A stretch of DNA of 64,000 bases from Micromonospora inositola (GCF_900090285.1 NZ_LT607754.1:1488001-1552000); one strand, 5' to 3'; shown: positions 31,364 through 41,312, counted from the stretch's first letter. Translations and numbers: made by a program. The notes: generated by a model not told the origin, from the sequence alone.

Positions 31364-32167
31364 GTGGGCCGAAGCGCCGCTTTCTTCGATCTGGACAAGA
31401 CCGTCATCGCCAAGTCGAGCGCCCTGGCGTTCGGTCGGCCGTTCTACCGGGACGGCCTGATCACCCGGCGAGACGTGGTCAAGTCGGCGTACGCGCAGCT
31501 GATGTTCCGGCTGGGCGGCACCGACGAGCAGACCATGGCCCGGACCCGGGACTACCTGGCCACGCTCTGCAAGGGCTGGCAGGTGGAACAGGTCCGCCAG
31601 ATCGTCGCGGAGACGCTCCACGACCTGATCAACCCCTACGTGTACGCCGAGGCGGCCGCCCTCATCGAGGAGCACCAGGCCGCCGGGCGGGACGTCGTGC
31701 TGGTCTCCGCCTCCGGCGAGGAGATGGTCCGCCCGATCGGTGCGCTGCTCGGGGTGACCGATGTGATCGCCACCCGGATGGCGGTCGAGGACGGCCGGTA
31801 CAGCGGCGAGGTCGAGTTCTACGCGGCCGGCCCGAGCAAGGTCGACGCGGTCGGCGAGCTGGCCACGGAGCGCGGCTACGACCTGGCCGACTCGTACGCC
31901 TACTCCGACTCGTACAGTGACCGGCCGCTGTTGGAGTGCGTCGGGCATCCCAGCGTCGTCAACCCGGACCGGGCGCTGCGCAAGCTGGCGGTGGAGAACT
32001 CCTGGCCGGTCCTGGAGTTCCGGCACCCGGTCCCGCTGGGTCGGCGGCTGCGCGAGCGGCCCGCCGTGCCGGTCGCCGCGGCGGCGCTCGGCGTCGGCGT
32101 CGGGGTGGCCATCGGCATCGCCTGGTACGGCCGGCACCGCCGCGGCAAGGTCACCCCGGTCGCCTGA
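31364..32167 (+). CDS. HAD-IB family phosphatase with C-terminal membrane segment
   Basis: A 267-residue protein from the GTG at 31364. HAD motif I is FFDLDKTVI (nucleophile Asp, then DKT), motif II is in VLVSASGEEMV and the acidic motif IV is YSDSYSDRPLL. The C-terminus has one membrane helix (VPVAAAALGVGVGVAIGIAW) with a basic tail, so it probably sits on the membrane. Relatives (SerB-like, Rv3661) hydrolyse phosphomonoesters; substrate unknown. In M. tuberculosis this gene directly follows ssd, here separated by the island. Confidence 0.9.
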   Translation: MGRSAAFFDLDKTVIAKSSALAFGRPFYRDGLITRRDVVKSAYAQLMFRLGGTDEQTMARTRDYLATLCKGWQVEQVRQIVAETLHDLINPYVYAEAAALIEEHQAAGRDVVLVSASGEEMVRPIGALLGVTDVIATRMAVEDGRYSGEVEFYAAGPSKVDAVGELATERGYDLADSYAYSDSYSDRPLLECVGHPSVVNPDRALRKLAVENSWPVLEFRHPVPLGRRLRERPAVPVAAAALGVGVGVAIGIAWYGRHRRGKVTPVA

Positions 32168-32218
32168 CCGGAGGCACCCACCGCCGGGAAAGTCGCGGAA
32201 ACGGCGGCGGCGGGCGGA

Positions 32219-32965
32219 TCAGGACGCGGCGAGCACCTCGTCGCCGATGAGCTCGATCTGGGCGGCGCCGACCTCCACTGCCGTCAGGTAGTGGCGGAGC
32301 CAGGAGCGGAGCCCGTCCGGGGTGCCGGTGGCGAAGGCGCCGGCCGCTCCGACGTACTCCGGTTCCCGCTCCTGGTGGCCGACGTCGACGGCGACCAGCC
32401 CGCGCGGGTCGAAGCCGGTGGAGAGCAGCACCAGCCGGGCGGCGGCCCGGGCCACCACCCCGGACGGCCCGGCGAAGGGGCGCAGGTTCAGCAGCTCGCC
32501 GTGCACGACGGCGGCGAGCACCAGCGGGGAGACCTTCGTGCCACCGGCGACCAGGCCGGCCAGCCCGTCGAGGCGTGCCGCGACCACCGGGTCGGCGACC
32601 GGCCGGCCCAGCTCGGGCTCCGCCACGACGTCGCGGGCGGCGAGGACGTGCAGCTTGGCGAGGGCCTGGCGCGGCGCCTTCGGCCAGAGTTCGCTCAGCC
32701 CCGGCAGCGCCCCGGCGACCCGCAGCGCGCCCTGGAGCACGGGGTCGGTGACCGTGCCGGCCCGGACCGCCTCGCGCTCGTGCGTACGCCCCTCGAGTGC
32801 GGCGCTGGCCACCGCGGACCGGAGGCTGACCTCGGCCGCGACCTGGCCGCCGTGCCGGCGCAGCGCGCGGTGGCGGTGCGCCTGGTCGACCCGGTCGCGG
32901 GCGCGCTCGACGGCGGGCGCGATGTCGGCGAGCGCGAGCAGCGGGGCGAGCGGATCGGTGGTCAC
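32219..32965 (-). CDS. Fic-fold protein with degenerate active site (Rv3662c-like)
   Basis: A 248-residue protein, GTG start. Its middle reads ELLNLRPFAGPSGVVARAAARLVL (157-180), aligning with the Fic motif HPFx(D/E)GN(G/K)R but with Arg for the catalytic His and PSG for the nucleotide-binding GNG. An upstream SAALEG (54-59) fits the (S/T)xxxE(G/N) inhibitory-helix motif. Fic enzymes normally AMPylate proteins; this one should lack that activity. Databases may call it an oxidoreductase or hypothetical protein. Convergent with the HAD gene, conserved backbone. Confidence 0.7.
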   Translation of the reverse strand: MTTDPLAPLLALADIAPAVERARDRVDQAHRHRALRRHGGQVAAEVSLRSAVASAALEGRTHEREAVRAGTVTDPVLQGALRVAGALPGLSELWPKAPRQALAKLHVLAARDVVAEPELGRPVADPVVAARLDGLAGLVAGGTKVSPLVLAAVVHGELLNLRPFAGPSGVVARAAARLVLLSTGFDPRGLVAVDVGHQEREPEYVGAAGAFATGTPDGLRSWLRHYLTAVEVGAAQIELIGDEVLAAS

Positions 32966-33261
32966 CCCGCCACGCTAGCGACCCGGACGCCGGGCCCCAC
33001 CGCCAGCCGCGGAGAACGCGACGCGAACCACCCCTCAGATCGCCATGCTGCGCGCCCTGCCACCCGCGGGCGGCGGCGCTGCCGGCGGTGGGAGGGGACT
33101 GCTTCTCCTCGGAGGCGTCAACACGGGGCACGGCCCTGCATCTCGGCGCGTGCCGGAAGCCGCTGGGCGCGCCACGGCTGCCCGGGCTGTCGCGGGCGCG
33201 CGGCGCCGCGACTAACCTCAGCCGGTAGGAGACGCAGGTCACGCGACGAAGGAGTCACCGC

Positions 33262-33345
33262 ATGAGCGAGCGAAGCGAGCGAATCATCAGGCTCAGAGCG
33301 GAGAAGCCTCATGGCGTCGGCGAGCGAAGCGAGGCGACGGCATGA
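33262..33345 (+). CDS. 27-residue leader ORF coupled to acs
   Basis: ATG at 33262 with a perfect ribosome site GAAGGAG seven bases ahead. It encodes [20 protein letters not shown] then ERSEATA, and its TGA overlaps the acs ATG (ATGA, 33342-33345). The DNA is built from GAGCGAAGCGAG repeats, a palindrome-rich repeat I recall as common in Micromonospora. It is either a true leader peptide that feeds ribosomes into acs or an extragenic repeat that happened to bring a start codon. Confidence 0.5.
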   Translation: MSERSERIIRLRAEKPHGVGERSEATA

Positions 33346-35306
33346 GCGAGGCATTGGCCAACTTGTTGAACGAGACGCGCCAGTTCCCGCCGCCGGCCGA
33401 GCTCGCCGCGAACGCCAACGTCACCGCCGAGGCGTACGCCGAGGCGGCGGAGGACCGGCTCGGCTTCTGGGCCCGCCAGGCCGGACGGCTGGCCTGGGCG
33501 AAGCAGTGGGACCAGGTGCTCGACTGGTCGAACCCGCCGTTCTCGAAGTGGTTCGTCGGCGGGCAGCTGAACGTGGCGTACAACTGCCTGGACCGGCACG
33601 TGGAGGCCGGTCGGGGCGACAAGGTGGCGATCCACTGGGAGGGCGAGCCGGGTGACACCCGCACCCTCACCTACGCCGACCTGCACCGGCTGACCTGCCA
33701 GGCGGCGAACGCGCTGACCGAGCTGGGCGTGGTGGCCGGCGACCGGGTGGCGATCTACCTGCCGATGATCCCGGAGGCGGCGGTCGCGATGCTGGCCTGC
33801 GCCCGGATCGGCGCCACGCACAGCGTGGTCTTCGGCGGCTTCTCCGCCGACGCGCTGACCAACCGGATCCAGGACGCCACCGCCAAGGTGGTGATCACCG
33901 CCGATGGCGGCTACCGGCGGGGCAAGCCGTCGGCGCTGAAGCCGACGGTGGACGAGGCGGTGGCGAAGTGCCCGTCGGTGGAGCACGTGCTGGTGGTCCG
34001 CCGCACCGGCGAGGAGGTCGCCTGGTCGGCGAAGGACCACTGGTGGCACGAGACGGTGGAGACCGCCTCCCCGGAGCACACCGCGCAGCCGCTCGACGCC
34101 GAGCACCCGCTCTTCATCCTCTATACCAGCGGCACCACGGCCCGGCCGAAGGGCATCCTGCACACCACCGGCGGCTACCTCACCCAGACGTCGTACACCA
34201 CGCACGCGGTCTTCGACCTCAAGCCGGAGACCGACGTCTACTGGTGCACCGCCGACATCGGCTGGGTGACCGGGCACTCCTACATCGTTTACGGCCCGCT
34301 TTCCAACGGCGCCACCCAGGTCATGTACGAGGGCACCCCGGACACCCCGCACAAAGGCCGGTTCTGGGAGATCGTCGACAAGTACCAGGTGACGATCCTC
34401 TACACCGCGCCGACGCTGATCCGCACCATGATGAAGTGGGGCGAGGACATCCCCGCCGGCTACGACCTGTCGTCGCTGCGCCTGCTCGGCAGCGTCGGTG
34501 AGCCGATCAACCCGGAGGCGTGGATCTGGTACCGGCAGCACGTCGGCCGGGGCGAGCTGCCGATCGTGGACACCTGGTGGCAGACCGAGACCGGCGCGAT
34601 CATGATCTCCCCGCTGCCCGGCGTCACCGCGGCCAAGCCGGGCTCGGCGATGACCCCGCTGCCTGGGATCGTTTCCGACGTGGTGGACGACCAGGGCCAG
34701 TCGGTGCCGAACGGCGGCGGTGGCTACCTGGTGCTGCGCGAGCCGTGGCCGTCGATGCTGCGCACCATCTGGGGCGACGACAACCGGTTCATCGAGACCT
34801 ACTGGAGCCGGTTCGCGGGCATGTACTTCGCCGGCGACGGGGCGAAGAAGGACGACGACGGGCACATCTGGCTGCTCGGCCGGGTCGACGACGTGATGCT
34901 GGTGTCCGGCCACAACATCTCCACCACCGAGGTGGAGTCGGCGCTGGTCAGCCACCCGTCGGTGGCGGAGGCGGCGGTGGTCGGCGCGACCGACCCGACC
35001 ACCGGCCAGGCCATCGTCGCGTTCGCCATCCCGCGCGGCACCGCCGACACCGCTGGCGAGGCCGGCGAGCAGCTGATCGCCGAGCTGCGCAACCACGTGG
35101 CGAAGACGCTCGGCCCGATCGCGAAGCCCCGGCAGATCATGCTGGTGCCGGAGCTGCCGAAGACCCGCTCCGGCAAGATCATGCGCCGGCTGCTGCGGGA
35201 CGTGGCGGAGCACCGGTCGCTCGGCGACGTGACCACCCTCCAGGACTCCTCGGTGATGGAGCTGATCTCCTCCGGGATGGGTGGCGGCAAGTCCGACGAG
35301 GACTGA
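33342..35306 (+). CDS. acs: Acetyl-CoA synthetase (acetate-CoA ligase)
   Basis: A 654-residue ANL-superfamily enzyme that makes acetyl-CoA from acetate, ATP and CoA through acetyl-AMP. The A3 loop is [11 protein letters not shown], the A5-A8 region has [10 protein letters not shown] and [20 protein letters not shown], and the A10 lysine lies in [14 protein letters not shown], the site acetylated by protein acetyltransferases. Normal length for Acs. Its ATG overlaps the stop of a small ORF that carries the strong ribosome site. Backbone gene (Rv3667 and SCO3563 positions). A strong terminator follows. Confidence 0.97.
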   Translation: MSEALANLLNETRQFPPPAELAANANVTAEAYAEAAEDRLGFWARQAGRLAWAKQWDQVLDWSNPPFSKWFVGGQLNVAYNCLDRHVEAGRGDKVAIHWEGEPGDTRTLTYADLHRLTCQAANALTELGVVAGDRVAIYLPMIPEAAVAMLACARIGATHSVVFGGFSADALTNRIQDATAKVVITADGGYRRGKPSALKPTVDEAVAKCPSVEHVLVVRRTGEEVAWSAKDHWWHETVETASPEHTAQPLDAEHPLFILYTSGTTARPKGILHTTGGYLTQTSYTTHAVFDLKPETDVYWCTADIGWVTGHSYIVYGPLSNGATQVMYEGTPDTPHKGRFWEIVDKYQVTILYTAPTLIRTMMKWGEDIPAGYDLSSLRLLGSVGEPINPEAWIWYRQHVGRGELPIVDTWWQTETGAIMISPLPGVTAAKPGSAMTPLPGIVSDVVDDQGQSVPNGGGGYLVLREPWPSMLRTIWGDDNRFIETYWSRFAGMYFAGDGAKKDDDGHIWLLGRVDDVMLVSGHNISTTEVESALVSHPSVAEAAVVGATDPTTGQAIVAFAIPRGTADTAGEAGEQLIAELRNHVAKTLGPIAKPRQIMLVPELPKTRSGKIMRRLLRDVAEHRSLGDVTTLQDSSVMELISSGMGGGKSDED

Positions 35307-35329
35307 GGCCCGACTCTCGGATCATCTCG

Positions 35330-35364
35330 TGGGCGGGGGCGGCACAGCGTGCCGTCCCCGCCCA
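35330..35364 (+). terminator. acs terminator hairpin
   Basis: A 16-bp stem with one G-T type mismatch, TGGGCGGGGGCGGCAC and GTGCCGTCCCCGCCCA, around AGC, 24 bases after the acs stop. Confidence 0.8.
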
Positions 35365-35789
35365 CTTCTGTGTCGTACGGAAGGTCTCCGACGGGCCGGC
35401 GTCGCGCCCGCGTGCCGTGGAGTCGCTGGCGAGCCGCCATCGTCCACGGGCACGACGGACCGTCGCACAGACAGATCAGGGGTCAGGCGCCGGGCACCGC
35501 AGGACAACCCCTGTTTTCGCCGGGCCGCACCGTCTTCAGCGCCGCTTCTCCCACCTCCGCTGTTCCACACCGCCGCGCATCGATCGCATCGGGGTGACAC
35601 ATGTGATCGGCTCACGACGACGACCGATCGGTCGACTTCGACCCGCCCGGACGGATGGACCGTCGTCTCATTACTTGCTGATCGGCAATCTTTCTGTCTA
35701 TGTTCGCCCGGATCGGGCCGGCTGTGGCGCTCGCCACTACATCGGACTTTTCCGATCATCCCTCTCACGCCCCCAGGATTTGGAGCGGC
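35365..35789. promoter_or_regulatory. Upstream region of the first M6 protease
   Basis: 425 bases with no convincing gene. The segment 35660-35710 is AT-rich for this genome (ATTACTTGCTGATCGGCAAT and following) and is the best place for the promoter. GGAG at 35782-35785 is the ribosome site. Confidence 0.4.
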
Positions 35790-38582
35790 ATGAATACCAC
35801 ACCGCATCGGCGGCGACGCCTACTCGTCGCGCTGCCCGCCATCGCCCTCGCCGCCGCGTCACTGACCGTGACGGGTAGCGCGGCCGCCCAGACGTCCGGC
35901 CCGGCCCGAGCCACGGTCGGGGCGGACGACTTCTACATCAACTACGCCGAGCCGGAGGTGCAACCGGACACAGCCGGCAAGGAGCTCAAGGGGAAGGACG
36001 GCATCTTCACGTCGGCGGCGGACGAGGCCCGCACCTACGACCGCAAGTTCGCCGGGGGCAACCCGGTGGCCGCGCGGGAGCTGGCCAAGCTGGAGGCCAA
36101 GGCGATCAAGACCGGGCAGAGCCCGCGTCAGATCAAGCAGGCCAAGGGCACCCAGACCGCCAAGCTGCTGACCCTGCTGGTGGAGTTCAACGACCACGCC
36201 AACGACGACTTCACCGACGTCATGGTCCCCAAGACGGTCTTCGAGGACCGGAGCTGTGTCCCCGGCACCGTCCAGAACGGGCCGCGGCACAACACCATCG
36301 CGAACCCGGCCACCCTGCCGCACGAGGACAACAACTCGATGTGGGTGCCGGACTTCTCGCCCGCGCACTACGACAAGATGCTCTACACCAAGGAGGGCAT
36401 CACCGACCGGGTCCGCACCGACCTGACCGGACCGGACGGCAAGCCGGGCGTCAGCCTGGCCGGTCGCACGATGCACAACATGTACCTGGAGATGTCCAAG
36501 GGCGCGTACACGGTCGACGGGCAGGCCAGCCCGTGGATCACCGTGCCGCACTCGGAGGGCTGGTACGCCGCCTCCCGCTGCTTCCAGGACGAGAACGGCA
36601 ACTGGGTCGCCGGTCGCGAGCAGTCGATGAACGGCCACCCGGACAACCCGCAGGGCGCCGGGCGGCTCGCCACGGACGCGGTCGACGCGCTGGCGAAGAT
36701 GGACCCGAACTTCCCGTGGGCCGACTACGACATCGAGGACCAGGGCGACGCCGACGGTGATGGCAACGTCAACGAGCCGGACGGCGTGATCGACCACCTG
36801 GTGCTGGTGCACGCCAACCAGGGCAAGTCCCGCGGCGGCGGCGACGTGGGCGTCTACTCGGTCTGGGCGCACTCCTCGACGGTGGCCGGCGGCTACACCA
36901 TCCCCGGCACCAACAAGAAGGTCTCGAACTACATCGTCCAGCCGGAGGACGCCGGCGTCGGCGTCTTCGCCCACGAGTTCGGCCACGACCTCGGCCTGCC
37001 GGACCTCTACGACACCTCGGGCAACGCCGACTCGGACATCGACTTCTGGGACCTGATGGCCTCGGGCTCGCACTCCGGGGAGATCTTCCAGGCGCTGCCG
37101 ACCCACATGGGTCTCTGGGACAAGTGGGTGCTCGGCTGGGCCGACCCGCTGACCGTCAACCCCGGTGACGACGCTCGTTCGGTGCAGCTCGGCCAGACCT
37201 CGAACACCCCGGTCGGCACCAAGGACGGCATCAAGATCAACCTGCCGGACAAGGTGATCACCCTGGCCCAGCCGCACAGCGGGGCCAACATGTGGTACTC
37301 CGGGTCCGACCAGAACTGGGCGGACGTCAAGCTCAGCCGCCAGGTGGCCGTCCCGAACGCCGCGGACGCGAAGTTCTGGATGTGGAACAACTACGTCGTC
37401 GAGGCGGACTGGGACTACGGCTTCGTCGAGGTCTCCACCGACGGCGGCGCCACCTGGGCCGAGCAGAAGGTCTACGACGCCACCGGCAAGCTGGTCTCGA
37501 CCAACGACGGCTACGCCGACCCGAACGGCCGGATGGTCGACTACGGCAACAAGAAGTACGGCCTCACGGGCACCACCGGCGGCTGGCGGCACGACTACGT
37601 CGACCTGTCGGCGTACGCCGGGAAGACCGTGCAGGTCCGGCTCCGCTACGCCACGGACGAGGCGTTCGTGGAGCGCGGCTGGTTCGCCGACGACCTCTCG
37701 GTCACCGGCGGCGGCGCCACCACCTGGAGCGACGACGTCGAGAGCGGCACCAACGGCTGGACCATGACCGGCGGCTCGTTCACCGACACCACCGGGGCCG
37801 GCTGGCACACCGACAGCGGCACCCAGGTCAAGTCGCACTACTACCTGGCCGAGTGGCGCAACTTCGACGGCTTCGACAAGGGCCTGAAGTACGCGTACGA
37901 CACGGTCTACTCGCACGAGGCGTGGAAGGTCGATCGGATCTCCTACAACGCCCCGGGCATGCTGGTCTGGTACCGGGACACCGCGCTGGGCAACGTCAAC
38001 CACACGACCGCGCAGCTGACCTCGCTGCCGAGCTACGGCGCCAAGGGCGGCCTGCTGATCGTCGACTCGCACAACCAGCCGCTGCGCCGGCAGGGTGAGG
38101 CGGCAGTCAAGGACCCGTCGACGCTGGACAACCAGCCCAGCCGCCCGCAGTCCTCGAACGCGGCCTTCTCGCTGAACTCGACGTACCCCTTCAAGGAGTG
38201 CCTGGAGGCGGCGGCCGAGCCGTACAGCGAGTACTGCACCAGCTACGGCGCCCAGGCGCCGGTGGCGGGCTTCACGGACGCCAAGGGCTGGTACCCGGGC
38301 CTCGAGGTGCGGACGATCGACGGCCAGCAACGGCTCTTCGCCCGGGACAGCGACGCCTCGGTGGTCATCCCGTCGAAGGGCAACGCGCCCTACACCACCC
38401 GGATCACCAACCCGGACGGCACCCCGGCCACCGGCCTGTACGGCACCGACCTCGGGTTCACCGTGCTCGGCTCGGGCAACCCGGGCGACCAGAACGCCGC
38501 GTACGGCGTATCGATCGTCATCAACCGGACGGCGAAGGACAACTCGTACGCCACGGTGTACGTCACCTCGGCCAACCCGTGA
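35790..38582 (+). CDS. Secreted M6 metalloprotease (immune inhibitor A family), copy 1
   Basis: A 930-residue protein from the ATG at 35790. A Sec signal is clear: MNTTPHRRRR, a hydrophobic core and cleavage near GSAAAQ. The zinc site is HEFGH at residues 395-399 within FAHEFGHDLGLPDLYD. DADGDGNVNEPDGVIDH has calcium-loop character. After the catalytic domain come jelly-roll-like parts (FVEVSTDGGATWAEQKVYD, SAYAGKTVQVRLRYATD). InhA of Bacillus degrades host antibacterial proteins; in soil actinomycetes a general exoprotease role is likelier. First of three tandem paralogues, about 160 residues longer than copy 2. Confidence 0.92.
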   Translation: MNTTPHRRRRLLVALPAIALAAASLTVTGSAAAQTSGPARATVGADDFYINYAEPEVQPDTAGKELKGKDGIFTSAADEARTYDRKFAGGNPVAARELAKLEAKAIKTGQSPRQIKQAKGTQTAKLLTLLVEFNDHANDDFTDVMVPKTVFEDRSCVPGTVQNGPRHNTIANPATLPHEDNNSMWVPDFSPAHYDKMLYTKEGITDRVRTDLTGPDGKPGVSLAGRTMHNMYLEMSKGAYTVDGQASPWITVPHSEGWYAASRCFQDENGNWVAGREQSMNGHPDNPQGAGRLATDAVDALAKMDPNFPWADYDIEDQGDADGDGNVNEPDGVIDHLVLVHANQGKSRGGGDVGVYSVWAHSSTVAGGYTIPGTNKKVSNYIVQPEDAGVGVFAHEFGHDLGLPDLYDTSGNADSDIDFWDLMASGSHSGEIFQALPTHMGLWDKWVLGWADPLTVNPGDDARSVQLGQTSNTPVGTKDGIKINLPDKVITLAQPHSGANMWYSGSDQNWADVKLSRQVAVPNAADAKFWMWNNYVVEADWDYGFVEVSTDGGATWAEQKVYDATGKLVSTNDGYADPNGRMVDYGNKKYGLTGTTGGWRHDYVDLSAYAGKTVQVRLRYATDEAFVERGWFADDLSVTGGGATTWSDDVESGTNGWTMTGGSFTDTTGAGWHTDSGTQVKSHYYLAEWRNFDGFDKGLKYAYDTVYSHEAWKVDRISYNAPGMLVWYRDTALGNVNHTTAQLTSLPSYGAKGGLLIVDSHNQPLRRQGEAAVKDPSTLDNQPSRPQSSNAAFSLNSTYPFKECLEAAAEPYSEYCTSYGAQAPVAGFTDAKGWYPGLEVRTIDGQQRLFARDSDASVVIPSKGNAPYTTRITNPDGTPATGLYGTDLGFTVLGSGNPGDQNAAYGVSIVINRTAKDNSYATVYVTSANP

Positions 38583-38612
38583 TCTGAGGCCCGTCGACCG
38601 ACGGGACACACG

Positions 38613-38653
38613 GCGGGGCCCGGCCGGAGCACACTGCTCCGGACGGGCCCCGC
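38613..38653 (+). terminator. Terminator of M6 protease copy 1
   Basis: GCGGGGCCCG and CGGGCCCCGC form a 10-bp outer stem, and GCCGGAGCA/TGCTCCGGA continue it around CAC. It is followed by a pyrimidine-rich TTCCTCTTA and lies 31 bases after the stop. Confidence 0.8.
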
Positions 38654-38870
38654 TTCCTCTTACGCCGCCCGACATCCGGTCGACTTTCCGTGTGACATTT
38701 TCCAGGCACGCAGCGCTCCCCCACGGGGCCTCCATAATCGCGATCACGCAGAGTGACTGTGGCCGAAACGTGATGCGAATGGGCGTCAACCCAGCGGGCC
38801 CTTTGGTCCGGATTTGCCCGTGAAAGATGGCCACCCGTCCGGTAATTGCCTGGTGACAACGATGCAAACC

Positions 38871-38950
38871 TCTGTCATTGTGAGTGACGCATGACATGAC
38901 AGTGATGGCCTTGGCTGCCTCTGTCATGTAACAGTTCCACAAAGGAGGAG
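38871..38950 (+). promoter_or_regulatory. Repeated TGTCAT sites before M6 protease copy 2
   Basis: ACATGACAG (38893-38901) and CTGTCATGT (38920-38928) form a perfect 9-base inverted repeat with an 18-base spacer; a further CTGTCATTG is at 38872-38880. The site ends 27 bases before the TTG start, whose ribosome site is AAAGGAGGAG (38941-38950). It looks like a regulator-binding or RNA-hairpin site. Confidence 0.45.
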
Positions 38951-38955
38951 GACCT

Positions 38956-41262
38956 TTGAGGAGACGAGTCACGGCGGGCCTGGCTTCGGCCGCGGCCGCG
39001 CTGCTGGCAGCCGGCGTCGTCACGGCCCCGGCTTCCGCCGCCCCGGCGGCGGAGCCCACCCCCGGTGCCGACAAGGCGAAGCACGGCAAGGACAACCTCC
39101 CCGATCCGAAGGCGGATCAGCAGCGGGAGGTCAAGAAGCAGGCGATCGCCGACCTGCTGCAGGGCAAGGCCAAGCTTCAGACGCGCAACGGCTCGAAGGT
39201 CATCCAGGTCAAGGACGACCTGTTCGTCGAGTACCAGCAGGCGCCGAAGACCGACCCGATCTTCACCATGCTGGTCAACTTCGGCGACAAGACCGACCCC
39301 CGCACCGGCGGAGCTGCCGGTCCGGTGGTCAACCAGATCCCCGAGCCGGACCGCAACTGGGACGGCAGTTCCACCGACGACAACAGCACCGCGTGGCGCT
39401 CCGACTTCCACCGCGAGCACTACATGGACATGTTCTACGGTGAGGGCGAGTCGTTCCGGGACTTCTACCTCAAGCAGTCGGGTGGCCGGTACACCGTTGG
39501 CGGCGACGTCAGCGACTGGATCACCGTCCCGTTCAACGAGGCGCGGTACGGCAGCAACAAGATCTCCGAGGCCGACGGCTACTGGAACTTCGTCAAGGAC
39601 AGTGCCACGTCCTGGTACGACGCCCAGACCAAGGCCGGCAAGACGCCGCAGCAGATCAAGGACTACCTGAAGCAGTTCGACATCTGGGACCGGTACGACT
39701 TCGACGGCGACGGGAACTTCAACGAGCCCGACGGCTACATCGACCACTTCCAGGCGGTGCACGCCGGCGAGGGCGAGGATGCCGGCGGCGGCGCCCAGGG
39801 CGAGGACGCCATCTGGTCGCACCGCTGGGCGGCGTTCCCCAACCTCGAGGGCAAGGCCGGACCGGCGGGCAACCTGGCCGGTGGTGTGCCGATCGGTGAC
39901 ACCGGGCTGTGGATCCGTGACTACACCACGGAGGCGGAGAACGGTGGTCTCGGCGTCTTCGCTCACGAGTACGGTCACGACCTCGGTCTGCCGGACCTGT
40001 ACGACACCGCGGGCGGCGACAACGGCGTCGGTTTCTGGAGCCTGATGTCCTCGGGATCGTGGCTGAACCACGGCACCGACGACATCGGTTCGACCCCGGG
40101 CTACATGGACCCGTGGTCGAAGCTGTTCCTCGGCTGGCTCAACCACACCACGGTCGACTACGGCAAGGGCAGCACCCAGGTGACCCTCGGCCCGGCCGGT
40201 GACAGCGACGGGCCGAAGGCCCAGGCTGTCGTGGTCAATCTGCCCGACCAGACGCGGACCACGCAGTACAACACGCCGTTCGGCGGGTCGTACGAGTGGT
40301 GGGGCGGCAGCGCGGACGGCCTGAACAGCACGCTGACCCGCACCCTGGACCTGACCGGCGCGACCTCCGCGTCGATCACCTCCAAGCTGCAGTACGACAC
40401 CGAAGAGGACTACGACTACCTCTACGCCGAGGCGTCCACCGACGGCGGCGCCACCTGGGCCGACGTCAAGAACAACTTGGTCGACGCGGGTGACAGCGGC
40501 ATCGACGGTTCCAGCAGCGGGGCGTGGGTCGACTCCACCTACGACCTGTCGGCCTACGCCGGCAAGACGGTGCTGTTCCGTTACCGCTACGCGACGGACG
40601 GCGGCAAGCACTTCGCCGGCCCGTTCCTGGACAACATCTCGCTGACCAAGAACGGCACCGTCGCCTGGACCGACGACGCGGAGACCATCGCCGCGGAGTG
40701 GACCGCGAAGGGCTTCACGCGGATCACCGGCTCGGTGACCGACACCTACCCCCGCTTCTACATCGCCGAGAACCGGACCTACTTCGGTTACGACGACACG
40801 CTGCGGACCGGTGGGTACAACTTCGGGTTCCTCAACACCCGGCCGAACTTCGTGGAGCGGTACTCGAGCCAGCCCGGTCTGCTGGTCTGGTACGTGAATT
40901 ACGCGTACGGCGACAACAACACGTCGGAGCACCCGGGCTACGGCCTGAACCTGCCGGTGGACGTCCGCCCGGGCCAGATCAAGGCCGGCAACCAGGGCAC
41001 CATCAGCAACCGCCGCAACGGGTACGACGCGACGTTCAGCCTGTACGGCAAGCCGGCCCAGACCTTCCACAAGAACGGCGTGGCGGTCACGGTCCCGGCG
41101 CTCGACCCGAACCCGCTCTTCACCGACAGTGGGACGAACAAGTACTGGAACAGCAGCAACCCGTGGAACTCGGTCAAGGTGGCCGGCACCGGCACCAAGA
41201 TCGAGATCCTGCAGCAGGGCACCAACCCGACCGACGACATGGTCGTGAAGGTCAGCAACTGA
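38956..41262 (+). CDS. Secreted M6 metalloprotease (immune inhibitor A family), copy 2
   Basis: A 768-residue protein starting at TTG, supported by AAAGGAGGAG five bases upstream and a signal peptide directly after (MRRRVTAGLASAAAALLAAG, cleavage near ASAAPA). Zinc site HEYGH at 337-341 in FAHEYGHDLGLPDLYD. DFDGDGNFNEPDGYID is the calcium-like loop. A propeptide-like region rich in Lys/Gln (about 40-90) precedes the catalytic domain. The C-terminal beta-sandwich parts match copy 1 and copy 3. Secreted exoprotease. Confidence 0.93.
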   Translation: MRRRVTAGLASAAAALLAAGVVTAPASAAPAAEPTPGADKAKHGKDNLPDPKADQQREVKKQAIADLLQGKAKLQTRNGSKVIQVKDDLFVEYQQAPKTDPIFTMLVNFGDKTDPRTGGAAGPVVNQIPEPDRNWDGSSTDDNSTAWRSDFHREHYMDMFYGEGESFRDFYLKQSGGRYTVGGDVSDWITVPFNEARYGSNKISEADGYWNFVKDSATSWYDAQTKAGKTPQQIKDYLKQFDIWDRYDFDGDGNFNEPDGYIDHFQAVHAGEGEDAGGGAQGEDAIWSHRWAAFPNLEGKAGPAGNLAGGVPIGDTGLWIRDYTTEAENGGLGVFAHEYGHDLGLPDLYDTAGGDNGVGFWSLMSSGSWLNHGTDDIGSTPGYMDPWSKLFLGWLNHTTVDYGKGSTQVTLGPAGDSDGPKAQAVVVNLPDQTRTTQYNTPFGGSYEWWGGSADGLNSTLTRTLDLTGATSASITSKLQYDTEEDYDYLYAEASTDGGATWADVKNNLVDAGDSGIDGSSSGAWVDSTYDLSAYAGKTVLFRYRYATDGGKHFAGPFLDNISLTKNGTVAWTDDAETIAAEWTAKGFTRITGSVTDTYPRFYIAENRTYFGYDDTLRTGGYNFGFLNTRPNFVERYSSQPGLLVWYVNYAYGDNNTSEHPGYGLNLPVDVRPGQIKAGNQGTISNRRNGYDATFSLYGKPAQTFHKNGVAVTVPALDPNPLFTDSGTNKYWNSSNPWNSVKVAGTGTKIEILQQGTNPTDDMVVKVSN

Positions 41263-41276
41263 TCAGGTAGCAGTCC

Positions 41277-41312
41277 GAAGGGGCCGGTGGTGGAGACGCC
41301 ACCGGCCCCTTC
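41277..41312 (+). terminator. Terminator of M6 protease copy 2
   Basis: GAAGGGGCCGGTGG and CCACCGGCCCCTTC form a 14-bp perfect stem, 14 bases after the stop. Confidence 0.85.

Noticed and set aside
35859..39095. 1078-codon minus-strand frame opposite the first M6 protease
   Set aside because: Val/Arg/Gly-rich low-complexity shadow with no start context; the plus strand has a signal peptide and zinc motif.
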